NCBI GenBank assembly: GCA_037783415.1
Contig: JAZGTN010000002.1
Location: 3,038,001 to 3,102,000 of the forward strand
DNA: 64,000 bases
From: Leptasterias polaris
Lineage: Eukaryota; Echinodermata; Asteroidea; Forcipulatida; Asteriidae
Reading direction: 5' to 3'
Part shown: positions 51,801 through 63,800 of the stretch, one piece after another
Layout of the letters: every line of letters starts with the position of its first letter
How positions within the stretch are numbered: the first letter of the stretch is position 1
Notes under the pieces: generated by a model
What the model was told of the DNA's origin: nothing
The model's input: the letters and a program-made list of their open reading frames with translations, nothing else
Databases searched by the model: none
Made by a program: the position numbers and the translations under genes

Positions 51801-54800
51801 CCCTACGGGTGGTGAGCCCATTTTGACTGATTTCTATTCCAATAACATTTATTGAACAATGTTCCTAAATCATTAGTAACTTACTCGGCATGCAAAAAAT
51901 TATAATGCGAAAGGTTCCATCTTTGGTTGCCCAGTAGACGGACAAACGAAAGCCTATCGTAGAATTTTCCAGTTCCACTTCAATTCATCATTTGTTTCCC
52001 TTATACAAAGATCACAGGCCATTAAATTCCCATTATTCTCCCCTAATAAAAGTAAAACTAACAGAAACGATGTATTAATCTGACGAAACGATGTATTAAA
52101 GGCCCTGAACACGTTTGGTAATTACTCAAAATATATATTAGCATAAAAACTTACTTGGTAACGAGCAACGGAGAGCTGTTGATAGTATAAAACATTGTGA
52201 GAAGCGACTCCCTCTGAAGTAACGTAGTTTTTGAGAAAGAGGTAATTTCTCACTAAAATAATAAAAGACTTCTAGCCAGAAGCCTTTTATTCCTATCTGA
52301 AAGCACACTAATTTGTACAACAAGGGTGTTTTTTCTTTCATCATTTTCTTGCAACTTCAATGACCATTTGAGTCCAAATTTTCACAGGCTTGTTATTTTA
52401 TGCATATGTTGGGATACACCAAGTGAGAATACTGGTCTTTGACAATTACCAAACGTGTTCAGTGCCTTTAATCTGACACTTCGATCGGCATCCATGTTGT
52501 ACACTGAAGTATTAATCACACGGCGATGCCGAACACGTGCGTCGTGAGCACGTACATCCATGCATACAGCTATACAATGTATTGTACCAGATTGACCGAA
52601 ACTGGATTGCGCCATTCTCACCCCCTTTGTTACACATTGGTTTATTAGTTTTCCAGCGGGAGTAAGAATTAAAAATATAGTTCTAGGCACAACCTCTTTT
52701 TTATCGAAGTGCATAATAATCACTCAGATGCAGGGTGTCTTTGTTCGGTTGTTTTTGCACTTGGGGTCGAACGAATGACAGTTGAAGAAATTGAGAACAA
52801 ATTGTTCGTTCGTGCTGCAGTTTTTAACACCGCGATTTAGAATTTGCGTCTGTTCCGTACTTTCTGCATATATTTCGTACCACCGTACTCAGATGTGAAA
52901 ATGCGTGCATGGTACGCAAAATGCGTACAGGTTGGCAGGTCTGTAAACAAATTTGCAGGTCAGGGAAATTGCGTATGCAACACGATATTTATAAAAACAA
53001 ATTATCTATGAAACTTTTTATTTTGTTTTGAATAATACCCAGAGCAGCTAGACAGGAGCCAGTTTGGCAATCTGCTGCAGATGCCCTGTGATCTTGACAA
53101 AATGCACTCACTTTCAAGGTTCTTTTTTCGTTGCTATTTGTTATGCATGTTCTGTGGGTTTAGCCACTCAGCGCTGAGCCCATGGTGGATCCAGCATGGC
53201 TGTGCAGAATTCCACAGCCAGACCAAAGCACCACTTAGCATGTTTTGGGCATCTTCCCTTAAACACATGTACTTTTAAGAAGCTTCAGGAATTGAACTCA
53301 GGGAACTTCTGGCCAGGGATTTTGGTGGATGAACCTGGAGATTCTCAGTTGGGCTTACCTCTTTGGCCAAGTTGGAATAGAACTGCAGTTTGTCATCATA
53401 GGCCACACAGGTTGGCTTCTTGCTGGCAAACTTCTCCAGCATGATGGTTTTGTCTAGCTTCCATAGTGGTCGATACCTCTTCCATCTGAAAAGAAACAAT
53501 CAAACATCAGTCAATTTTTGTATTTTGGGGTGAAATGACATCCGGTCTGAGCCACAATATAAAAACTTGCAAACATTTTGGTAAAAACTTTTGAAGAAAA
53601 CCTTGTATGACTAGGATCAGAGTCATCTCGGAAGTTCTTTGATGGACATTTTTTGTGGAGCATCAAAAAGTACAAGAGTTTTGAAGAGCGAAGACTCGAT
53701 TATAGCCGGATCGGGCTGGACTGGAGGGTGTGGAACTAGGCTTGAGGCCCTGTCTCGAGACCCTGTATCATGTGGTTCCCCCTCTGCCAAGGCCGAAAGG
53801 CAGCCCATTCTCAACCAGTCCAATTGGTGTGAAGAGGAAAGAGCACCTTGGGGGGGGGGTCTAAAATATTAGGCCTCTGAGATTAGTCACCCAAGCTCAA
53901 TTCCAACCAGGGCCTAATTTCATAAAACTGTTAAACAGAAGATTGTGCTAAGCAAATTATTCTGCTAACCAAAAATCAGCAAGGAACCAGTCACAAATAA
54001 TGTGCATTAAATGGTATTTGGCTGGTAACCTGTGTCTGGTAAGCAAGATTTGTCTGTACGAAGCAATTTTTTCACGGTCCAACTTCAAAGAGGTGCTTGA
54101 GCACAAAAAGTAGCCAAGCACAACAAAAGTATGCTTACCAGAATAAGGCTACCAGCCAAAATACCATGTCACACGCACCATTTCTGACTGGTATCCTGCT
54201 TTCTTTTGCTGAGCAAAATTGTAAGCAAAAATGTCTGCTTTAATAGCTTCATGAACTTTGACACCACTCTGCTTACCTGTTGAGGTACTTGGTGTGGTTA
54301 GTCAGCGTCTTCTGCATTAGGTTGGATGCCTGTACCACCAGGTCAATGATGCTGCCGTCAGCTGAGATGTCTGAGAAGAAACTGAAGATGAAGGGCTCGT
54401 CTTCACCCTCAACATTCTGAGGTGAGGTCTCGATGCAGGTCCCATGCATCCACCGCACAAAGTTTTTGGACCTATAGCAAAAGACACAGATGTAAAGAAT
54501 GATTTTTTTGATTGTTTATCCTCAATTATTCAATAACTGTTTCTTAATCCCCTACAAATGTTATATATATTTTTTTAATCCTGTAATTTTGTTACACATT
54601 TTGCTATACATTTTGCTATGTAGACACATGGTAGACTGCTGCCCAATTGTGGTTTGTAGTTTTGTGACTGGGTTACAGTGTTCTATTTTTAATCCTGGAA
54701 AGTGTGTTGACATCTGCTCCTTTTACACATGAGCTCATAGTTCTGATTGGAATCAGCAGAAACGGTTAAACTGAAGTCACAAGTTCTCTGTTTTACCATT

Positions 54801-57800
54801 TCAGAAAATAAACGTCAATGCACAGCTCTGGTCTGGTACCTACCCTTCCACACAGTCTCGGACACTTTGCATGGTGAGTTTGTAGATCTCATTAGCTGCC
54901 GGCGCTAGAATGATCTCTGGGGCTGTCAGCATGGCGTCGATCTGGAACAGCGGCTTCTTGGAGGTCATAGCAGTGTTGAACTCAGTCATATTACGAGTAA
55001 TCAACTGAAAGTTGAATCAAATCAAATCACAACAGTGTTTTTCTTTTAGATTCAAAGATGTATTATTCTAGAGGACACCATAATATGTATTCTGCTCATA
55101 AAAGCATCTTGCAAAAAATACTTCATGGCCTGACCCTAGCAGAGTCTTTCTTGAAGGCTAAAGCATCTTTGACAGACCAAATTAAAAAGTTTATAGTTTG
55201 ACCGGCACCCTTCAAAAAACCAGATACAGAAAAAATATGGAGAATGCCAAAATAGGGCAAGATAGCTCAATTGGTAGAATACTGGCACGTCAGCCTAGAT
55301 ATCACGTTTCAAAATATTTTTCAAAAGATTAAATAACTTTGTAAACATGACTGTTAAATTAAAGCAAGAAAACTAGACAATTCAGGGTTTCATTTCTGAG
55401 AAAAGAAGAAGGAACAACATCTAAGTTTTATTTGGCCATTCTATAAAACTTGACCCACCTTTGTGAGGGAAGCGTACACCCTCATTTCCCAGTAGCCGTA
55501 GTAAGCCTGTAGACGTGGTGACCTGCCCGTATTGGTGTGGACAACCAGCCCTTCCATCTTAGTCAGGAGTGGTCCGATGGCTCGGTACTTCCTGGCCAGC
55601 TGTTCAAACGTGTTCATGCGCTCTCTCTCAATGTGGTCATAGTATTCCTGTATACACAATAATAATAATAGTGGCTTCTTATATAGCGCTCATATCCGTC
55701 ACTCAGTGACGCTCAAGGCGCTTCAACAGTCAGTATTTTCCTGCAAGGTATATGTGGAGCTACTTTTTGAATTTTGAGACCTATTTCTTTACATAGCACC
55801 ATGTAAAAATGGTTTACAAATCAGTTTGTTAGAAATAACTCTGAAAATCATTTCGGTGTAACTTAGTTTTTAATTGACACCATCTGTACGGGCAACTTGG
55901 ATTTTGCATTTTGAGCCGCGTCAAGCAATCAAATTTGTTTCCAACCAATCAAGCAACAAATTGAATCAAACTCCCAAACTTTGCATAGTTGCGCATTAAA
56001 AAATGATGCACCCTAGCCCATTAAAATGTCTGACTTTATTAGCTTTTAATTATCTATTTATTAGCTTAAAAAAAAAAAAAATCAAAACATTGTATCTCGC
56101 ATAAAAATGTGCAAAAACGTTGTAGCTCAGTTTTGTGTGTACATCCAGGCTATTTAAAGAGGGATACAATGTTTCGACAATTTCAAACTCACATGTAAGA
56201 TAAGTGCTATATCAGGAGATACAATGTTTTTCCACTTACACGATGAAATAAAAAACAATGATAAGTGGATTAGAATTGTGGATACATGAGTCAAAGATTT
56301 TGTTTTTCTCACCTTACAACCTGGTAAGATTTCACCGTTCATCTGACTGGGGGGTCCCTTAAAGAGATCAGCTTGTTCCACTGCCTTGAGCCGAGCATCG
56401 ATGTCCTTGGCATTCTTCTGTATCTGGTTGATCAGCGACTCAAACTTAGAGATTGCCTTTTATGGTGAGAAGTGAAGAGAACAAGAAATGAGAGCAATAA
56501 GTTTACAAAGCGATGGTTTAGCTTCTAGATGATTAATAGTACATGTAAAGTATCAGTTTACTAGGAACTTGAAAGTAGGGTCATAGATTGGTAAATACTC
56601 CAGAAATTAATGACAATGAAAGCTCACTTGGAGAGAAGCCGCACTGCAGCTGTTGATAGTATAAACTATTTTGAACTTGCATAGTTTGAATTTGCGTATG
56701 CCTTGACTGACGTCATTGTTTCAAGAATGTTTTGTAATTTCTAAACACAGTAGTAATTTAAGGTTAAAAATGCTTTTAAAAAAGTAACCTAAATTACTGA
56801 GCTCAACCATCATCAGGGTCTAATGTCAAGGCTTTGCTTTCCGCGGAATTCTGCACTTACCAATCCCTTTAAAAGCACATAATCCATGGGACGCAAGCAC
56901 ATAATCCATGGGACGCAAGCGCATAATCCATGGGACGCAAGCGCATAATCCATGGGACGCAAGCACATAATCCATGGGACGCAAGCGCATAATCCATGGG
57001 ACGCAAGCGCATAATCCATGGGACGCAAGCGCATAATCCATGGGACGCAAGCGCATAATCCATGGGACGCAAGCGCATAATCCATGGGACGCAAGCGCAT
57101 AATCCATGGGACGCAAGCGCATAATCCATGGGACGCAAGCGCATAATCCATGGGACGCAAGCACATAATCCATGGGACGCAAGCGCATATTTCCGCGGTA
57201 AGCAGAACCATAAAATTGGTCCCAAATTGTTTGTTTTTATCCACTAACCTGTTCACAGCGGGTGATGTAATCTGTGATTCCTAGGGAGTTCCAGTTGAGA
57301 CGTTTGTGTCCGGATTTCAGCGTCTGTCTCAAGTCCTTCAGGTGCTCATCAAGAAGCTGAGTCTGTTCAAGAAGGTAAAGGTAAACTGTTAAAGTAAAGA
57401 CGTTAAAAGAAAATACTTTCAACATTCCTCAAGACAGTCTTTAAAATACAGGCTTAAAAACCATCTACCACTTAACAGAGGAAGGCGTGTAAATATACAC
57501 AATTTAAAAGGTCTGATAAAACCGCATTTAAAGTGTCCAGCGGTGGAAGTACAGACACGTTTGGAAGGTTCACTGTGTAGCTTGCAACATGCACGGACTC
57601 AAAGTGTCTTGCTTCGATGGCCCAGTGCAGACAGAAACAGGTGCTGGAACAAAGGTCAAAATCTCTCTTTGCTGGGATTACAAACCCCAATTTCACACCT
57701 TCATCCTGTGTCTGACAAGCACTGAGGCAACTTTCAATCATTGGAAAAGTCTATTGGAAACTTTTGAAGGGGTTTGTAAACAAATGTAACCCCACGCGTT

Positions 57801-60800
57801 GTGAACTTCTTCAGTGGTTTCACCGACACCCAATTTTAAACAAATTGAATAAACGGCAGGTTAAAACTTTGTTCCAGACAAAACTTATCGACTGGTTGTC
57901 CTGGACTAACTTTGACAAGGTCCCTTTGTTTTTCCTTGGAATAGATTAAGAGGGGTGAGAGAGGGGGGAGGATTGGAAGGAACTGCATCTACCTCTGCAT
58001 TATTGATGGAGCTGATGGCTGAGTGGTATCTACCCAGCATGTGTCTCAATCCGTCATTCCATCTCAGATACTTGTCTTCCTGAATATGTGAAAGAAAATC
58101 ATAGCGATTAATAATCACTACTTTGTATCTTTCTGCATTGTGAGAGGAAATTATAACGATTAATAATCAAAACTTTGTATCGATCTAAATAATAGTTATA
58201 TAATTATCATGCAAGTAAAAACGAAAATGAGTTTTGTCAACACAGATGAATACAAATGATAACATTCATGATTTTGTTTCTAAACACTTTAAGAAAAATG
58301 ACTAAAGAAAAATGTTATGACTTAAGATACATTATGAAGAGAAGCTTGTATTTCTCATATCTTAGAAGTAACAGTTCTTCAGTCTTTGGTTGTCAACAGA
58401 GAAAAAGAACATAGAGAATGCCAAGTATGTATCTGAGCTTTATCTACATTAGGATGATTCATGCGCACTGCCAATTAAGCTGTACAGTAAATTTCAGCTT
58501 TCCCATTGGTTGGTCTGGATAATTTAACCATACACGCATGTCTATGGTACTGTAGCCTTAACATTTGACAACACTTCGAGGCTCGTGAATAACGCCAGAT
58601 ACCAGCCTGACCGGATGTTGCCAGATGTACCTTTGACCTTGCATACATTTCACACAGAGATCCGTAGTCAATTTACACGCACATCCATAGTGAATAAAAC
58701 AACATTACTTTGACATTTTTTCAGGCTCTTTTGATCTTGAGCAATGGGTGAATTTGAATTTAACCAAAACTTGTTGGCTTTTTGAGTATTGTGCTGTCAC
58801 AAATTTGTTGTGTGTGTTTTTCTTAATAACTATTTGATATTTCAATCTTTTTATGTAATATTGCTGGTGCTTTTATGAGATTTTTAATGACTGTTTTTGT
58901 AAACTGTACATTTCGGCTTTTAGCCGCTGTATTGCAGTATTTTAATAAACCATAAATAATAATAATAATAATATTACATGATGTAAACATTATGCACACG
59001 CTGCATGCAGACGACCGAAAGTGCAAGCTGACAAACTACATCACCTCGGACCAATCATAACACAGATATGGAAAGCTTACGTCTCCGCACGTTTATCCAA
59101 TGAAATCATTGTATCCAATGAAATCACTGGGCCTGTGAGACCAGTGCCTGTTTTTATCCTTGCGAATAAAGACAGGGGACCAGTCTAATGGTACTGATAC
59201 TCTTTGTCTCCACAGCTGACATAGAGGGCGTGCACAGTAGACACAAACAATGAATGGACTACTTCACATGTGTGTTAGATGTTGAACGAGGTACATGCTG
59301 GTCTAGATTGTCATTATCTACACCAGCATGCACCTCATTTTACGACTAACGTATTTGCGAAGTAGTCAATGGGCTCAGAATTCTCCATGTTCTATTTCTA
59401 TGATTGTGAACAACACCAGTATCTGTGAACATTTCCCAACATCACCTCAATATTTGTGAGTAATCTGAACTGACCTGAAGAGCTACATTACGAGCCAGCT
59501 CTGGTATAGAGAAGCCCAGCTGCTCCATATATTTGGTCTCAACGATGATCTCTGACAGCTCTGTTGCAAAATCAACCACGTATTTCACTTCTGCACCTAA
59601 ACATTGAAAAAAAAAAAAAAAAACATTTGTTGAGAGATTTGTTTTGGTGTGGAATATCACTTTACATCACTTGTTACCCTCTTTGGGACGGAAATTTCAA
59701 CTGAAAGATACATAGACCCCTTGCACAATGCAGAACACACCTCCGAACAATGTGCGTCTACACCATTTCCACCATTTTGGGAGTCAATTCCTTCGTGTAC
59801 ATTTTGACTCCCATAATGGTGGACAGGATAAGCGCGGGCAAGTGTGCTGCGCATTGTGCAAGGAGGCAAAACGCCCAAAGTCAATTTGCTTAGCATACTA
59901 GACTCCCTTTTTAAATTGATTGAAGTTGATTGGTGTAAAACTTCCATCAGGGATGAAGAATACAACTTTGGTTCTTCCCCTTACAAAAATGAGATAAGCA
60001 CTGTACACTCGGTGCTTTCCGAGTGCAATGGGAAAGAAATCCACGAGCTACTCGGGTTGGATTCGAACCAACGACTGCCACACTCTAGAGAGGATGTCTC
60101 AACTAATATATAACCCCCAAAAATGAAATTTTGAGAAAATCTCAGGAAAACACTGGCCTGAAATCCAATCTTACCCTGCATGGCATGATTGCTGGCTGAG
60201 CTACCCTCATTCCCGTCCCCTTCACTGCGAGAGACAGGGATGATGGCCACGGTGGCTGTTGGCTTAGTCAGGAGGTTTCTCTTGAGTAGTCCTGGGAGGA
60301 TGCCCTCAACGTACTCCCGCCATTGCTCGTACTTCTTCTCCTCAAACTCTCTCATCTGCCTGGCAACACCAAGGTACTTGCTCCTCGCCTTCAAATAAAC
60401 ATCAATGAAATGACTAAATCAGGGCTCAGATTTTAGGGAAAAAACCCACAAGACTACAGGGCTTGTAGCTCAAAATATTTACTGGACCAGAATTTAGTGT
60501 ACATGACCAGAAGTGAAATGAGAAGGAAAAATGCCTGACACAGTTTAACAATTGAACTTTTTTACTTTGAAAAAGCACTAAGAGAAGATTGATCTCATGT
60601 GTATTGTGGGCAAGTAAGTGTTCTCCAATGATCAACCGAATCATATTTATCAGACTGAAAGTCAACCTTTGAACACAAACACAAGACCGCTGGACTTTTC
60701 CGGTCATTAGTTTACTGGCCCGATGCTGAAAACACTGGCCTTGGGCTTGCAGTCCACTGTAAAAGTTGAGCCCTGTTAATGACAAGAAAATCAAGACTAA

Positions 60801-63800
60801 ACAAACTGACATGACTGTGCAAGTCTCGCGCTTCTTCAAAAAAAGTTGGGACAACTTTAGTCCCACGTACATTGTTTTAACGCCTGAAGGAAATAAACTT
60901 GTGCACTTTAATGAGTCATACGCCACGAATACACGCAAGACTTGCACAGTCTAAGGAGGTTGAGCACTCTGTGAAATTGTTATATCTTTTTGCTTTAATT
61001 GGAAAAAGGGTTTGAAAGCTTAATGTTAACCTGTTCGCCTTGGGATTAAAAATCCTTTTCCTGTTACTCGTGAGGGATTATTGTCAGTCAAAAAGCAACT
61101 TTTTTCCAAGCCATTAATTTGTTTGGACACTCTTGTAAAGACATTTTCTCAATGACATTTACCGATTTTTATGGCTCATATTTTGTTTATGGTCATGCTT
61201 CTGAAGCACTCGGACCGTTGGAAAGCCGTTTAGTAATGGTTGATCATCGACCTGAGCCTGGTCAAATGGCATCCCAGAGAGAGATGAAAGGTCTCATGAC
61301 AATGCAGTATAAAGCGCCTTTACAAAATCTTGGCTGGTTTGTGAAAGAACAGGTCTTCGACAAAGGCATTATACACAAATACATCCAAAGAGTTAGTACA
61401 TTCATTGGTTGCCGTGCCTTTTCATCGGTGACACCAAACCATCACCACTCTGTGAAACAGTTGCCTGTGTACGCACAACCTGCCACAGTGCCTCATCCAG
61501 TGTTATAGCTAGAGAATTTTTAGTGGTGGGTGTGACTTCACCAGGCATGAGAATAGGCGATGAAAAAAATCAGAAAAAAATCTAACGCTAAAAATGCATG
61601 TCTGGATTTTGGGCAATTTCCGGAATTTGTGCATGTCCGGAATTTGGGCAAGTTGACTCGGGCGTCGGCGCCGCACTCGGTGAACCCCTTTGGCGTTAAT
61701 GGGACCATAGGTGGGACCGGGGAAGAGTAATTATTGTCTAAAAAAGCTAAAAATATAATGATCTTCCGAATTAATCCAGCAGACGGAGCAGACATGTTTT
61801 TGTAAAATGTAATGTAAGAAATATTGATTATTCTTATTGGGGTCTTTACCTGTGATATTGTCAAGTGTTGCCCCCCTTGGACATTGAAAATTGTTCTTCA
61901 AACACATTTTAGTATCTCCAAGATTATCCTGACAGTTTACAATATACAACAGCATTTTCGAAAAATAATGTGAGACGTCAACTCAAACTTCAAAGAATCT
62001 CCTCACACACGTGTGTGACGCACACTCATTGCATTGTCTCGAAGTTTCTTCCAGGTCATAGTTCAATGCGTAGAAATATCTCCAGCCGTAAAACACATTA
62101 AACGTATCGAAGAACTGGGGCTTTTGCCTATGAACGTGCATCATGACGACTGGTACAAAAAGTCTACGATTCGCTGGCATCCACAAAACACCGTGCGTTG
62201 TTGTCAGTAGACTTTTCAATGTCTCCCACACATGTCCCTTTGCTGCAGCAGTAAACATACATGTATTACGGTCAAACCGTACCGCGAATGAAGCGGGGAA
62301 TGAGAGAAGTCTATTGATCTAGCTGCTGCATACCCAATGCACATGGAAGAAATATACATCGGTAAATTCAATATGGCAGCTTCCATGAAACGTAACATTA
62401 GACAACAACACGTGGCAAAACGGAATTTTTTTAAATTTTTTCTCAAATTGAAAACATGTTCCCTGTACATTTGCAATTTAAACAAGAATTAAGACGGAAA
62501 TATGAATGTAAGTACTACTTTTCATCACAAATAGTTACGTTTACAGCAGTTTTTTATGTGAAATTAGTGCCGGTCGGAAGCAGTGTTTTCATCAGAAGTG
62601 GTGGGCGGAAATCCTCGGTGCTGGTCGGGCCCGCCCGGCGCCGACCACCGTAGCTATAACGCTGGCCTCATCACACGTAACTGCAAAATACGCACAGAAA
62701 CTCAAATTTTATAAAAACACCACTGCGTCTTGAGTTTTGCACTTTGTTCTTTCCACCGGAAATGACTGGTTTTCTTTCCTCAGCCTTAGCTTGTTTTGAA
62801 AACAATTTATCTCGACGTCACTTTATTTAAAAAACTTACCGCTTTCCCGTATTCACTCGTCAGTAAATCCTCCATACTCTGAAAGCGGATGATGGTGTGC
62901 TTGATGCGGTGGAACAGTGAGCGCTCCCAGGCAATAGCGCCACCTACTGGTGGCTGGTTCTTAGAGACAGGCGGGCTGTCTTGATGCTGCTTGAACAAGG
63001 AGTTGACTGTATCCACCTATGTAAACAGTTGACATTAAATATACTATTATGCTTAAATTCACATACTTGGTTCAAGTTCATATCACACACACATACCCAA
63101 ATGCTGTCTACATTACTATAGACGAAAAGTTAAAAATTTCATTACAACATATTTTTAATAACTGTTAAATTTGTATCGGGATGAAGAATTTTATTTGCGT
63201 TTTACCCGTACACCAATGTGTGTTAAAGGTAATGGTCATTGATTATTTTTAAGCATTGTAATGCTGATTTAAAGGCAAAATTCAAACGAAAGGTACAATT
63301 AGGGTCACTTGTGGAAGTTTCAGCTAAATACAGTGACTATTTGCTGAGAAAACAGCGAGTACAACTGTCGCAGTATTTTCAAAAGAATGTTGAATACATC
63401 CACGTTTAGTGAGGTGACAGCTGGAACCAATAGTATCACTGGCTGAATTGAAGGCAGCATCATTTAATGGACACCATAGACATTACAAAAATTCTCCTGC
63501 ATGTGATCTTTGGAGATTCAAATTTGTCACCATACTTTTATTGATTTCTAATCAATGGGGGCACTTCATAGTTTCGCAGTTTGAAAATAGCTTCGCAGTA
63601 CACTTACTAACATTACCATCTTTGTAACAAGTAGGCTTTTGGACAAAAAATGTTTTGTTTGCGGTCATTCCCAAAGTGTGACCCTACCTTCTAACTTCCA
63701 CAGGTTCTATTTCAAGTGTTTGCTGGTTCATACAAAGTGTGGATACTGGTCTTTGACAGTTACCAATGTTGTCCGCATTAAGTAAGAAATCTTCTTACCT

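Noticed and set aside
56813..57256. Three overlapping minus-strand frames of 118-147 codons rich in CVPWIM and LRPMDY
   Set aside because: Translations of the 22-bp array in three frames; not protein coding.
60426..60947. 173-codon minus-strand open frame
   Set aside because: Lies in repeat-like intron sequence, no resemblance to the dynein or any other protein, no consistent splice context.
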